From: Solirubrobacterales bacterium
Lineage (GTDB): Bacteria; Actinomycetota; Thermoleophilia; Solirubrobacterales; Solirubrobacteraceae
NCBI GenBank assembly: GCA_947474595.1
Contig: CANJIV010000005.1
Location: 1 to 64,000 of the forward strand
DNA: 64,000 bases
Reading direction: 5' to 3'
In this document: piece by piece, positions 51,250 to 61,045 of the stretch
How positions within the stretch are numbered: the first letter of the stretch is position 1
How the letters are laid out: every line of letters starts with the position of its first letter
The notes under the pieces: model-generated
Databases searched by the model: none
What the model was told of the DNA's origin: nothing
The model's input: only the letters and a program-made list of their open reading frames with translations
Position numbers and translations under genes: made by a program

Positions 51250-53919
51250 GTGAGCAAAGATTGGCAGCTGGAGATCAAGGGGCTAACTCCTTTCGTCTAT
51301 GACTTCTCTCAAGGTTCGCGCGAGATGCGCGACCTGCTCGGCGGAAAGGGAGCAAACGTCGCGGAGATGACGCGCCTCTTAGGTGCCGAACGCGTGCCGG
51401 CGGGCTTCACGATCACCACCGAAGCCTGCGTCGCCTACCTCGAGACCAACAACGAGCCCGCCACCCTCAGCGCCCAGGTCGCCGAAGCCCTAGCTCGACT
51501 CGAAACCCTCGCCGGCAAGCGGCTTGGCGATCGAGATGATCCACTTCTTGTCTCTGTTCGATCAGGCGCACGAGATTCGATGCCGGGAATGATGGACACC
51601 GTTCTAAACCTTGGCCTCAACGACAAGTCCGTAGAAGGGCTAGCCAAAGCGACCGGCAACCCCCGGTTCGCTTGGGACTCATATAGGCGCTTCGTACAGA
51701 TGTTCGCCAACGTCGTGCGGGGCGTTGCTAGCGAGGCTCTTGAGGAGCAGATTGCAGCGGTCAAGAAGGCAAGGGGGGTGGCCCTAGACACAGATCTTGA
51801 TGTTGAGGCTCTGCGCGAGCTGACATCAAGGTTCATGACCCTCTACCGAGAGCAGACCGGGCAAGAGTTTCCCCAGGAGCCAGGCGACCAACTAGCCCAG
51901 TCAATCCGCGCCGTCTTTGACTCTTGGATGGGCGAGCGCGCGATCGCATATCGCAGAATCAATCGCATCCCCGACGACTGGGGGACCGCGGTCAACGTTC
52001 AGCAGATGGTCTTTGGGAACAAGGGGCTCACCTCCGGTTCAGGCGTCGCCTTCTCGCGCGATGAAATCACCGGCGAGCCACGGCCGTCTGGTGACTTCCT
52101 TTTAAACGCCCAGGGCGAGGATGTTGTCTCCGGCGCGCGTACTCCGCAAGATCTCTCCAAGCTTGCCACCCTGATGCCCGCTGCTTACGCCCAGTTGACC
52201 GACATCCTCGCGCTCCTAGAGAGCCACTACATGGATATGCAGGACACCGAGTTCACCATTGAAGAGGGCCGCCTCTACATGCTTCAAACACGCAGCGCAA
52301 AGAGGCCTGCCCAAGCAGCGGTGCGCTTTGGGGTCGACGCCGTCTCTGAGGGCCTACTAACCAAGGCTCAAGCGCTTCTCACAATCGATGCATCGACACT
52401 TGACACCATGCTGCACAACACGATCGACCCACAGGCGACGTTTACCGTCTTAACGAGTGGCGTGGCCGCCTCACCCGGCGCTGCTCAGGGGAAGATTGTC
52501 TTTGACAGCCACAGCGCAATCGCAGCAGGTGAGGCTGGCCGCTCGGTGATCTTGGTGAGGCCCTTTACTGAGGCCGACGACGTCGCCGGGTTTCACGCCG
52601 CCAAAGGAATCCTCACAAGTGAGGGCGGCAAGGCCTCCCACGCTGCTTTGGTAGCCCGAGGGATGGGTCGGCCCTGCGTCTGCGGGGCTGGTGGGATTGA
52701 AGTTGACCTTGCTACAAAGACGGCTCGTGTGGGCGACGTGGTCTTGGCCGAGGGCGATGAGATTACGATCAATGGAACAACCGGCGAGGTAATCGCAGGC
52801 GTTGTCGCTCTAGTCTCCCCCGAGCCAAACCCGAGCTTTCTCACCGTCTTGGAGTGGGCAGACGATCTGCGCAGACTTGGCGTGCGAGCCAATGCTGATA
52901 CGCCCGATGACGCAATCAGGGCCAGGGAGTATGGGGCAGAGGGGATAGGACTGTGTCGAACAGAGCACATGTTCATGGCAGCCGACCGCCAGCCGAAGAT
53001 GCGCGCGATGATTCTCGCCGACAACGAGACTCAACGACGCGACGCGCTGGCCGAGTTACGCCCCCTTCAACAGCAAGATTTTGAAGGGCTTTTCGAGGCC
53101 ATGGCCGGACTGCCAGTGACTATCCGCCTATTAGATCCGCCCTTACATGAGTTTCTTCCCAAGCTATTTGAGTTAAAAGTTGCCGCCGAGCGTGCGCGCC
53201 TTACGGGGGAGGGCGACATTGAAGAGATCCAACGCCTCCTCGACCGTGTTGAGGTATTAAATGAAGTCAATCCGATGATCGGCACGCGCGGCTGTCGGTT
53301 GGGGATATTGCACCCCGAAATCTATGAGATGCAGGTCGAGGCGATCGCGATGGCAACAGTCGCAGTACGCGATCGCACCGGTGAAGCGCCGCACCTAGAG
53401 GTCATGATCCCACTCGTTAACTACGAGCAAGAGATCGAAATGATGCGCGAACTCGTTGTTAGGGTCGCCCACGACAATGGACTTGAGCTCGGCCCAGATT
53501 TTATCGTCGGGACGATGATCGAGCTTCCCCGCGCCTGCTTAGTAGCCGAGAAGATCGCCGACCACGCCGACTTCTTTTCGTTCGGCACCAACGACCTGAC
53601 TCAAACCACACTGGGATTCTCCCGCGACGACATCGAGAGCAGCATCCTGGCGCGTTATATCGACCGCAAAATAGTCGACCGCTCCCCTTTTGAAACCCTC
53701 GATCCTGCGGTAGGGGAACTAATCAAGATGGCGGGCTGGAATGGGCGGTCAGTCAAACACGACCTCAAGCTCGGTGTCTGTGGAGCACATGGTGGCGACC
53801 CTGATTCGATCGCCTTCTTTGACGCCAACGGCCTCGACTACGTCTCGTGCCCACCTATAGATGTTCCCGTCGCTCGTATCGCAGCCGCACAGGCCGCTAT
53901 TCGGCGCTCATTGGAGTGA
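51250..53919 (+). CDS. ppdK: Pyruvate, phosphate dikinase
   Basis: Interconverts pyruvate/ATP/Pi and PEP/AMP/PPi. 889 residues. The ATP-grasp domain begins LLGGKGANVAEMTRLLG. The central phosphohistidine domain has SEGGKASHAALVARGMGRPC with His464. The C-terminal PEP domain contains GIGLCRTEHMF, MIGTRGCRLG and the FSFGTNDLTQTT segment, and the final CGAHGGDPDSIAF has the general acid Cys. A full-length enzyme. The regulatory protein PDRP is not in the window. Start GTG at 51250. Confidence 0.95.
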   Translation: MSKDWQLEIKGLTPFVYDFSQGSREMRDLLGGKGANVAEMTRLLGAERVPAGFTITTEACVAYLETNNEPATLSAQVAEALARLETLAGKRLGDRDDPLLVSVRSGARDSMPGMMDTVLNLGLNDKSVEGLAKATGNPRFAWDSYRRFVQMFANVVRGVASEALEEQIAAVKKARGVALDTDLDVEALRELTSRFMTLYREQTGQEFPQEPGDQLAQSIRAVFDSWMGERAIAYRRINRIPDDWGTAVNVQQMVFGNKGLTSGSGVAFSRDEITGEPRPSGDFLLNAQGEDVVSGARTPQDLSKLATLMPAAYAQLTDILALLESHYMDMQDTEFTIEEGRLYMLQTRSAKRPAQAAVRFGVDAVSEGLLTKAQALLTIDASTLDTMLHNTIDPQATFTVLTSGVAASPGAAQGKIVFDSHSAIAAGEAGRSVILVRPFTEADDVAGFHAAKGILTSEGGKASHAALVARGMGRPCVCGAGGIEVDLATKTARVGDVVLAEGDEITINGTTGEVIAGVVALVSPEPNPSFLTVLEWADDLRRLGVRANADTPDDAIRAREYGAEGIGLCRTEHMFMAADRQPKMRAMILADNETQRRDALAELRPLQQQDFEGLFEAMAGLPVTIRLLDPPLHEFLPKLFELKVAAERARLTGEGDIEEIQRLLDRVEVLNEVNPMIGTRGCRLGILHPEIYEMQVEAIAMATVAVRDRTGEAPHLEVMIPLVNYEQEIEMMRELVVRVAHDNGLELGPDFIVGTMIELPRACLVAEKIADHADFFSFGTNDLTQTTLGFSRDDIESSILARYIDRKIVDRSPFETLDPAVGELIKMAGWNGRSVKHDLKLGVCGAHGGDPDSIAFFDANGLDYVSCPPIDVPVARIAAAQAAIRRSLE

Positions 53920-53961
53920 CCTTGCCTACCCTTATTTGCACGCGGTGGCAGAATCGTTGAG

Positions 53962-55014
53962 ATGGAGCCACTGCTGACCCACCCGACCGGCACTGTGGCC
54001 GAAGCCTTCGCCCAACGCGCGATCGCCCAGGAGGCCACTAGGCTTTCGCCGCTTGCGACCCCATCCTACCCAGCGATTCGGGTCGCCCAAGAGCCAGAGT
54101 GCGGGCTGCGCACGCCCTTTCAGCGAGACCGCGACCGGATCGTGCACTCTAAGAGCTTCCGTCGGCTCAAACACAAGACACAAGTCTTCATCGCTCCAGC
54201 CGGAGACCACTACCGCACACGACTAACCCACACTCTTGAGGTAGCGGGAATCTCGCGAACCGTAGCGCGCGCCTTAGATCTCAATGAAGACCTAACCGAA
54301 GCTATCGGCCTCGGTCATGACCTCGGCCATCCACCGTTTGGTCACATCGGAGAGGCCGTTCTTGACAGCTGCCTGCGTGAGCGATTCGAAACTGGATTTC
54401 GCCACTACGAGCAGTCGCTGAGGATCGTCGAGGTGCTCGAGCGCGATGGGCGCGGCCTGAACCTGACAGAACAGGTTCGAGACGGCATCGCCTGCCACTC
54501 TGGACGCTCTCCTGCCCCGTCTACCCTAGAGGGAGCGATCGTCCGCCTAGTCGACCGTATTGCTTACATCAACCACGACATCGACGACGCTGTGCGCGCC
54601 GGCGTGATTACCCGTGCAGACCTGCCCGCTAGGGAGATAGCAGTCCTAGGCAGCAGCGGTACCGACCGCATCGACGTCCTCGTTCACGACCTAGTCGAGC
54701 ACTCCTCGATTGCCGAAGCGATCGTGCAAGGCCCCGAGATAGGCGCGGCGATGGACGAGCTGCGTAGCTGGATGTTTGAACACGTCTACTTAGGGCCAGA
54801 GGCGATCCGCGAGCACGCTCGTGTGGCCACGCTGCTGCGTTCTCTCTTTGACCACTACTGCGACCACCCTGAAGATCTTCCAGTACTAGCGTCGCCTGAC
54901 CCAGGCGCCGAACTAGACATCGCCCAACGTGTGAGTGACCACCTGTCCGGGATGACCGATCGCTACTGCATCAGGGTTTTCGAAGAGCTAACGATCCCGC
55001 GGTCATTGGACTGA
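53962..55014 (+). CDS. dgt: dGTPase-like HD-domain triphosphohydrolase
   Basis: Removes triphosphate from dNTPs. 350 residues, the type II short form. HD residues: RTRLTHTLEVAGISR, GHDLGHPPFGHIGE, then LVDRIAYINHDIDDAVRAG with the last Asp. RTPFQRDRDRIVHSKSFRRL near residue 55 is the family start region. It is usually followed by dnaG in actinobacteria, as here (TGATG overlap). It may tune dNTP pools for replication. Confidence 0.9.
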   Translation: MEPLLTHPTGTVAEAFAQRAIAQEATRLSPLATPSYPAIRVAQEPECGLRTPFQRDRDRIVHSKSFRRLKHKTQVFIAPAGDHYRTRLTHTLEVAGISRTVARALDLNEDLTEAIGLGHDLGHPPFGHIGEAVLDSCLRERFETGFRHYEQSLRIVEVLERDGRGLNLTEQVRDGIACHSGRSPAPSTLEGAIVRLVDRIAYINHDIDDAVRAGVITRADLPAREIAVLGSSGTDRIDVLVHDLVEHSSIAEAIVQGPEIGAAMDELRSWMFEHVYLGPEAIREHARVATLLRSLFDHYCDHPEDLPVLASPDPGAELDIAQRVSDHLSGMTDRYCIRVFEELTIPRSLD

Positions 55015-56810
55015 TGGCTCGCTACACCGCCGACTCCAAGGAGCGAGTACGCGACGCGGTCGACATGGTGGCATTAGTCTCTGTCCGCAGCGAACTGCGG
55101 CGGGCCGGACCGTCCTCCTACCAAGGCCTCTGCCCGTTCCACGAAGAGCGTTCGCCATCCTTCGGCATAGACCCAGCTAAGAAGGTCTACTACTGCTTCG
55201 GCTGTGGTGCAAGCGGTGATGTCTTTACCTATGCGATGGAAACCGAAGGACTCGACTTCGTCGCCGCCATGGAGTGGCTAGCCGACCGCTTCAGCATCAC
55301 GTTAGAAGTTGAGGCAGAAGACGAAGGTGCCGCCGAGCGGCGCAAAGGGCGTGAGCGACTCCTTGAGCTGCTTGACCGCACGGCCACCTTCTACAGCCGC
55401 TTCCTTTGGGACTCCTCCGAGGCCGCCGACGCCCGGACCTATCTTGCAGGGCGTGGACTCACTCAAGAGACGCTGCAGACCTTCCGTGTTGGTTATGCAC
55501 CGAGTGCCTGGGACACAGTGCTTCTGGCCTCCCGTCGTAACGGTTTTAGCGAGCTTGAGCTAGTCGCGGCCGGGCTTGCTTCACGTAATAAGGAACGTGG
55601 CAGCGCCTACGATCGTTTCCGCGGGCGGATCATGTTTCCTCTGGCCGACTTGCGCGGGCGAACCCTTGGATTCGGTGCCCGCGCGATGCGCGACAGCCAG
55701 CAGCCTAAGTACCTCAACTCAAGTGACGGAGAGGTCTACCACAAGGGCCGACAGCTATTCGCCGCTGACCTCGCGCGGGCGGCCTCGGCTAAGGCGGGAC
55801 GGACCGTTCTTGTCGAGGGCTACACGGATGTCCTGGCGCTCCATCAAGCGGGGCTCCATAACACCGTAGGACTTATGGGCACCGCTCTCACCTCCGAGCA
55901 AGCAGGAGCGCTGGCGCGGCTTGCTCCAATCGTGGACCTCGCGCTCGATGCTGACGCAGCGGGGAAAGATGCGATGCTGCGCGCCGCTCGCGTCGCTGCC
56001 GGCCAGCGCCTAGAGCTAAGAGTGGTTGCAATGCCGGCCGGGACCGATCCTGCTGAGCTTGTGGCTAGCGAGGGAGCAGAAGCGGTCCGCGCGCGCGTCG
56101 AGGCAGCGGTCCCATTCGCCAGCTTTCAAGTCCAACGAATCCTCGAGACGGCGAACCTCTCCAACGGAGAGGGACGCGACATCGCTTATAACGATCTCCG
56201 AAACGTGCTTTCAGGGGTGCCACCGAGTCCAAGCAGGGACGACCTCGTCCGTTTGGTGGCTGGAAGGTTGACACTCTCCGAGCAGCTCGTATCGCTGCTG
56301 GTCGCCCCACCGACCGATCCTCGGCCAACGCCAACCAGTGACTCACAAACTGCCAATAAGCTGCCTCCACGTGCTGCCGTCGTTCTCGACCGTCGCCAGC
56401 AGACCGAGCGTAACTTTCTTGCTCTCTGCATCGCACTCCCTGAAGCTGGCCGCGACGCCCTACGTAGTGTAGACCTCGATCAGCACTTCACATCAGAGCT
56501 GACCCGCCGAGGCGCAGCACACCTACGAGAGCATCTCACCGACCCTGCCGACCACGTCGCGCCCGACGACACCGAGATGACGGGGTTGATTGCCGAACTT
56601 TCGGTCCGCGGCAGCCGCGAACTGGCAAGCCCAGATACGCTGGCGGTCGAACTACTGCAACTCGAAATGGCTCGCATCGAACGCGAGATCGCTTCGGCTC
56701 GGTCTTCAGGGCGCCTCGACATCGCGACGCTCGCCGCAGAGCTCAACACTGTCAAAGCCGAGTTCGGCGACGCGGTCGAGCGGGCAACATCAACTAGGGC
56801 CGGGCAGTAG
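55014..56810 (+). CDS. dnaG: DNA primase
   Basis: Makes RNA primers at the fork; 598 residues. The N-terminal CHC2 zinc finger is CPFHEERSPSF followed by YYCFGCG (residues 40-65). The RNA-polymerase core follows, with the Toprim motif VLVEGYTDVLALHQAG and acidic LALDADAAGKDAM. The C-terminal helicase-binding region (about 460-598) is helical and poorly conserved. It is the last gene of the long plus-strand run and overlaps dgt by one base; tRNA-Asn follows 70 bases later. Confidence 0.95.
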   Translation: MARYTADSKERVRDAVDMVALVSVRSELRRAGPSSYQGLCPFHEERSPSFGIDPAKKVYYCFGCGASGDVFTYAMETEGLDFVAAMEWLADRFSITLEVEAEDEGAAERRKGRERLLELLDRTATFYSRFLWDSSEAADARTYLAGRGLTQETLQTFRVGYAPSAWDTVLLASRRNGFSELELVAAGLASRNKERGSAYDRFRGRIMFPLADLRGRTLGFGARAMRDSQQPKYLNSSDGEVYHKGRQLFAADLARAASAKAGRTVLVEGYTDVLALHQAGLHNTVGLMGTALTSEQAGALARLAPIVDLALDADAAGKDAMLRAARVAAGQRLELRVVAMPAGTDPAELVASEGAEAVRARVEAAVPFASFQVQRILETANLSNGEGRDIAYNDLRNVLSGVPPSPSRDDLVRLVAGRLTLSEQLVSLLVAPPTDPRPTPTSDSQTANKLPPRAAVVLDRRQQTERNFLALCIALPEAGRDALRSVDLDQHFTSELTRRGAAHLREHLTDPADHVAPDDTEMTGLIAELSVRGSRELASPDTLAVELLQLEMARIEREIASARSSGRLDIATLAAELNTVKAEFGDAVERATSTRAGQ

Positions 56811-56880
56811 CCGCAAAAGGCCCAACGACCGTCGTGTCGTAGGATGGGCGAGGCCGCTATATCGGGCCAGCGCTAAATGA

Positions 56881-56952
56881 TCCGGGGTAGCTCAATGGCA
56901 GAGCGAACGACTGTTAATCGTTAGGTTGTGGGTTCGAGTCCCACCCCCGGAG
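56881..56952 (+). tRNA. tRNA-Asn (anticodon GUU)
   Basis: Acceptor TCCGGGG pairs with CCCCGGA, with discriminator G at 56952. The D arm is TAGCTCAATGGCAGAGC. Anticodon stem AACGA/TCGTT encloses CTGTTAA with anticodon GTT at 56913-56915, and the T arm GTGGGTTCGAGTCCCAC is intact. CCA is not encoded. Confidence 0.95.
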
Positions 56953-57018
56953 CTCTGCGTCGCCCCTCGGGTGAACCGTCAACTACTCTTTTAGCTGCCA
57001 ACTAACTCAAGGCCTGAC

Positions 57019-58230
57019 GTGACCTTCGACCCACTCACAGACACGGTCTCCGGCCACTACCAGCGCTGGATGTACCCCGAACCGATCTTCGACCTGCCAG
57101 CTTGGCTGGAGACCGACTGGCAGTGGTTTGACCCCAGCCATTCGCATCGGATGTTTTGGCCACAGCGGGAAGAAGTCTCTGAGTTAGACATTCTCGTTGC
57201 CGGGTGCGGGACCAACCAGGGTGCCGTGCTTGCCTATACCAACCCGAGCGCACGCGTTATGGCAGTCGACGTGAGCGAGCCGGGGCTAGGTCACCACGAG
57301 CATCTCAAGCGCAAGTACGCATTAGAGAATCTGGAGCTGGCCCTCTTTCCGATCGAAGAGCTTAAATCACTGAGCCGCGACTTCGATCTCGTCGTGTCGA
57401 CTGGCGTGCTCCACCACATGGCAGACCCTGTCACAGGAATGACGGCGCTGGCCAACTGCCTGCGCTCCGATGGCGTGGCGGCAATCATGCTCTACGCGCG
57501 CAACGGACGCAGCGGCCTTGAAATGCTTCAGGGAGCATTTAGGGAGGTCGGACTCAGCGATGACCACGCTTCGGTAGAGATGGTCAAAGAGGCTCTCTCG
57601 CTACTGCCGCACGACCACCCAATTCAGAGCTACCTCGAAAGTGCCCCTGACCTTCAATTTGACGCTGGCTTGGTTGACACATTCCTGCATGTACGCGAAC
57701 GCAGCTACACAGTCGATGAGTGTCGTGCGCTCGTCGCGTCTGGGGGACTGGTCTTCAACGACTGGTTCCTCAAGAGGCCCTACTACCCACCGGTCTCTGC
57801 CGGCAGCGCATTCGAGTCTTCAGTAGCGGCGCTGCCCGTGGAGCGCCAGTGGGCGGTGATGGAGGCCATCAATGCTCGCAACGCATGCCACTTCTTTACG
57901 GCTTGCCGTAGCGAACGCGTGGAGTCGACCTACAGGATCGACTTCACGACGACCGCGTTCCTCGACTACGTCCCGTCGCTGCGATACCGCTGCGAGATCA
58001 GCGGCGCCCAGATCTCCTGCCCCGGCTGGAGCCAAACGCTCGATCACAGCGAGCTTGCGCTGTTGCAAGCGATGGATGGGCGGCGCACGATTGGCGAGAT
58101 AGTCACAGAGACCTCCACGGGTGAGTGGTTCGCCCAGATAGACGTAGCGGTTCAGCGAGAGTACGCACAAGATCTATTTCGCTCGCTCTGGCAGAAGGAT
58201 GTTCTTGCGATCGGGCTGGGCTCAGACTAG
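57019..58230 (+). CDS. Class I SAM-dependent methyltransferase with C-terminal regulatory-like domain
   Basis: A 403-residue protein. The SAM-binding fold is at about residues 55-160: ILVAGCGTNQGAVLAYTNP, then AVDVSEPGLGHHEHLKRKYA, and VVSTGVLHHMADPVTGM. Residues 165-330 resemble the middle domain of methyltransferase-plus-regulatory proteins. The last 70 residues (LDHSELALLQAMDGRRTIGE) look like a small winged helix of PqqD/regulatory type. Substrate unknown. GTG at 57019 begins TFDPLTDTVSGHYQRWMYP; it lies 66 bases after tRNA-Asn, with no other gene in that operon. Confidence 0.78.
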   Translation: MTFDPLTDTVSGHYQRWMYPEPIFDLPAWLETDWQWFDPSHSHRMFWPQREEVSELDILVAGCGTNQGAVLAYTNPSARVMAVDVSEPGLGHHEHLKRKYALENLELALFPIEELKSLSRDFDLVVSTGVLHHMADPVTGMTALANCLRSDGVAAIMLYARNGRSGLEMLQGAFREVGLSDDHASVEMVKEALSLLPHDHPIQSYLESAPDLQFDAGLVDTFLHVRERSYTVDECRALVASGGLVFNDWFLKRPYYPPVSAGSAFESSVAALPVERQWAVMEAINARNACHFFTACRSERVESTYRIDFTTTAFLDYVPSLRYRCEISGAQISCPGWSQTLDHSELALLQAMDGRRTIGEIVTETSTGEWFAQIDVAVQREYAQDLFRSLWQKDVLAIGLGSD

Positions 58231-58235
58231 GCCGG

Positions 58236-58490
58236 CTGACCTTATTGGCCACAGTGATCCTCTCAGCGGTTCCACGGACTGCCTCCGCTGCGGTCATGTC
58301 ATTAGGACCCAGCAAAGCAGTTAGCTACCAGATCCTCCTTAGTACGACGCGCCCGACATCCAACGCTGCAAGGGGTGCGGCTTTAGATCAGCTTAACCCT
58401 GATTACAACGGCGGCGACGTGACGACTGCCCCACGAGGCGCCGTATATAAGTTGCTATGCACTCTTCGTGGAGCCGACCGCGCCGCGTGA
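58236..58490 (+). CDS. Possible small exported protein, non-ATG start
   Basis: The 345-base gap after the methyltransferase contains one frame of interest. From CTG 58236 (or TTG 58245) it codes a short signal-like stretch TLLATVILSAVPRTASA, then about 60 polar residues, ending at TGA 58490. The signal-like start and lack of stops are the only support. There is no ATG and no clear ribosome site, and I recognise no family. It may be noncoding. Confidence 0.3.
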   Translation: MTLLATVILSAVPRTASAAVMSLGPSKAVSYQILLSTTRPTSNAARGAALDQLNPDYNGGDVTTAPRGAVYKLLCTLRGADRAA

Positions 58491-58575
58491 TCACAGGGTC
58501 CGAGAACGCTGAGACTCAAGACTCTTTTCACCCCTCAAGGAAGGGCGACAACCACGCGGACGCAGGTAATTATGG

Positions 58576-59307
58576 TCAGTCGCGCACGACGTGGGTTGAG
58601 CAGATGAAGTCTTGGCCAGCTCGATTCTCGCGGTCCCAGAGCGGCCACAGGTAGGCAGCAAACACCAAAATGGTGCCGCCAACAAGCGTCATCGAATTGC
58701 CGATGCCCGAGAGGACCGCATAAAGCACCACCATTACGCCGAACTGTCGCAACACCGCCGACCAGTAGCCGATTGCGACGCCACTGTTGTTTACGACGCG
58801 GATCCCAAGCATCTGCATTCCCCACGTACGACCGTTGTTTGGGCCTCGGCGAGCCATCGTCAGTGGTTGATAGGTGATGCCAACCAAGACAATCCCGCCG
58901 ACCAAGATGAGTGCTCCAAGGACAACTGCGGCTGAATCATCTGCACTGACGCCAACTAGGTTGTTGTCGACGATATCGATTGCCTGCCAGTCAATCCCGG
59001 CAACCAACACGGCGCAGCCGATAACGAAGGGGAGCAGGAACGCTAGTGAGATCAGCCCGTCGATCAAGTAAGCCCCAAACCGTGGCCACCATGAGGCGAG
59101 CACTCTTGCCCTCCCGCCTATTAGGACCGTTGCGCCGCCGCCGGGTTGCTTTTGAACTTCGGGCGAAAGCGGCGGTAGCGATACCCCAAGAGTGTGAGAG
59201 TCAGCCGCCTCTTCGGTCCAAGTGCTGCCGTCCCACCACCGCAAGTCGCGCTGGCCGCGAGGGTCTAGATACCACCCCGGCACCGGAGGGTTTTTCTCGG
59301 CAGTCAT
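58576..59307 (-). CDS. DUF2510-RDD family membrane protein
   Basis: 243 residues. An N-terminal DUF2510 module (PGWYLDPRGQRDLRWWDGS, residues 10-28) is followed by a linker and an RDD domain of about four helices, beginning ASWWPRFGAYLIDGLISLAF with the Arg-Asp pattern, then NNGRTWGMQMLGIRVV and a final Asp-containing DRENRAGQDF. RDD proteins are membrane proteins of mostly unknown role, some linked to Na+/H+ exchange. The combination is common in actinobacteria. Convergent with the small frame at 58236; divergent from the lipoprotein gene. Confidence 0.82.
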   Translation of the reverse strand: MTAEKNPPVPGWYLDPRGQRDLRWWDGSTWTEEAADSHTLGVSLPPLSPEVQKQPGGGATVLIGGRARVLASWWPRFGAYLIDGLISLAFLLPFVIGCAVLVAGIDWQAIDIVDNNLVGVSADDSAAVVLGALILVGGIVLVGITYQPLTMARRGPNNGRTWGMQMLGIRVVNNSGVAIGYWSAVLRQFGVMVVLYAVLSGIGNSMTLVGGTILVFAAYLWPLWDRENRAGQDFICSTHVVRD

Positions 59308-59385
59308 CCAACAATGCTAGAGCAGTTGCGGGCGCCTTCCTACGACTAGGTTCAGTCGGGGGGGCTCTCTGATACTTTCGCCACT

Positions 59386-59796
59386 GTGCCCAACATGGAC
59401 AAACGTCAACGCGGCCAGATCAGTGGTACGGCCCTCTCTCTCTTGGCAGCGGTACTCATCCTGCCTGGCTGCGGAGCGGTCGACCAGGTCGAAACTCAAG
59501 TCAACCGAGCTGTCGCAGATGTCGCCAACGTCGTCATTGTCGGCCAGCTGCGCGACGCCCTTAAACGGAGCGGAATCGACATCAAGAGCGGACCAAACTG
59601 CGCCGACAACCCCAGCGGCAAGAAGGACAGCACGATAGACATCGTCTGCACCGGCAAAACAAGCGACGGCAAGGCGATCAACGGACACTTTAAGGCCGTC
59701 ATCGATGGAAGCAACTGCTCGGGGTTGATCTCACTCAAAGTTGGTGCCAAGGAGATTCTTGGCGGCCAATCCTTTAACCCCTGCCGCTCGCTTTAG
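59386..59796 (+). CDS. Putative lipoprotein, DUF4333-like
   Basis: A 136-residue protein with a basic start, a hydrophobic stretch and the lipobox LILPGCG (Cys near residue 29), so it should be lipid-anchored outside the membrane. The mature domain has three further Cys (GPNCADNP, DIVCTGK, GSNCSGL) plus NPCRSL near the end, probably two disulfides. Size and pattern recall the DUF4333 group, without certainty. GTG 59386 is used; ATG 59395 is equally good. It ends one base before the convergent glycosyltransferase. Confidence 0.65.
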   Translation: MPNMDKRQRGQISGTALSLLAAVLILPGCGAVDQVETQVNRAVADVANVVIVGQLRDALKRSGIDIKSGPNCADNPSGKKDSTIDIVCTGKTSDGKAINGHFKAVIDGSNCSGLISLKVGAKEILGGQSFNPCRSL

Positions 59797-59797
59797 G

Positions 59798-60931
59798 TCA
59801 CCTAGCCGCCAACTGCTCCACAAGGTCGGCGGCCTTGGCAGGACCATCGTGGTTGCTAGACCACCGGGCAAGCTCCTCTACCCGCTCGTGGATTCGATGG
59901 TCCCAGAGCGCCCGGGCCACAGCGAGACGTAGGGCGCTCGCAGTGGTGAACCTGCGCGGAACACGAACGCCAACACCGGCCCAGTCAACACGAGCGGCGT
60001 TCTCATTCATATCCCCAGCTGCGGGCACGGCTACCACCGCACAACCTGAGGCGAGCGCCCTGACCACCGTGCCGTGCCCGGCGTGGCAGACGACCGCGTC
60101 ACACAATGGCATCGTCTTGGCGTAGGAGAGCCATTCGACAAGACGGGTATTTGCGGGCACAGCGATCTCTTCGTTTAAAGGCCTGCGATTCCAAGTCGCG
60201 ATCACGCGGATCGGGAGGTCTCCTAATCCTGCCAGTGACGCCTTGAGCAGTCGGTGGTCGAGATCCTGAGACGTAGATGGCGCCACCAGAACGAGCGGTG
60301 CGTCGCCGGGCGGAAGGCTCACTTCCCCGAAGGGTGGCTCCCACAGCAACGGTCCCACGACGTGCTCATGGGCCATCCACTCACGGGGATACTCAAGTTG
60401 TGGGAGTGTTGCCACCAGCACAAGCTCCGAGCTCTGCCCGCCGTGATAGCGCTGCAGTGGCGCTAGACCAAGGCGCCTGCGACTCTCATTAAGTTCATCG
60501 CGACCCAGCCGAAGGCCACGATCTATGACCCCAGAGATCGCCCTCCACCCGGCGCGTCCAAACGGCGTCCGTGGCAGGCGCGCGCCGAGCGAGTAAGGGG
60601 GAAACCCTTGCGGGCTACTTGGCTGTACGTGCGGAATCAAGGTCGCCACGGGCACGCCACAGATTTCGCCTGCTAGCGCTGGAGCGAGTGTGAGGATGTC
60701 TGCCACGACAACCTCTGGCCTAGTAGCTTCGACCACGGGAACCGTCTCACGGGCAGCACGCACGACCGCTTCGTAAGGCTTTAGCGGCCGGCCACGCGTC
60801 GGGAAGACGTCGTACTCAGGCGCCGCGACAAAGTCCATCCCGGCCGCCTCAACTGGCTCGCGCCAGCGCGACCACGTCTGAAGCGTTACGGCATGACCTC
60901 GCCTCGAAAGCTCGGTGCCTAGGGCAATCAT
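59798..60931 (-). CDS. GT1 family (MGT/UGT-like) glycosyltransferase, 5' end uncertain
   Basis: At least 377 residues. It has GT-B fold features of macrolide/sterol-type glycosyltransferases: PMIALGTELSRRGHAVTL at the start, AGVGVRVPRR, and the donor motif LCDAVVCHAGHGTVVRALASG near residue 280-300, with VPAAGDMNENAARV after it. Acceptor unknown (lipid or natural product). The first beta strand (KRLLLGAFGDPGHAFP) is encoded just upstream of the first ATG but without an ATG/GTG/TTG; ATA at 60988 holds the start position. Downstream of an SDR gene on the same strand. Confidence 0.82.
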   Translation of the reverse strand: MIALGTELSRRGHAVTLQTWSRWREPVEAAGMDFVAAPEYDVFPTRGRPLKPYEAVVRAARETVPVVEATRPEVVVADILTLAPALAGEICGVPVATLIPHVQPSSPQGFPPYSLGARLPRTPFGRAGWRAISGVIDRGLRLGRDELNESRRRLGLAPLQRYHGGQSSELVLVATLPQLEYPREWMAHEHVVGPLLWEPPFGEVSLPPGDAPLVLVAPSTSQDLDHRLLKASLAGLGDLPIRVIATWNRRPLNEEIAVPANTRLVEWLSYAKTMPLCDAVVCHAGHGTVVRALASGCAVVAVPAAGDMNENAARVDWAGVGVRVPRRFTTASALRLAVARALWDHRIHERVEELARWSSNHDGPAKAADLVEQLAAR

Positions 60932-61045
60932 CGGAAAGGCATGGCCCGGATCGCCGAAGGCGCCCAGCAGTAATCTCTTTGGGGCTATCTCATTGCCTTC
61001 CCGGCACCCAACTAGTTCCCTAGGACCGAACCGGGCGTCTCGGCG

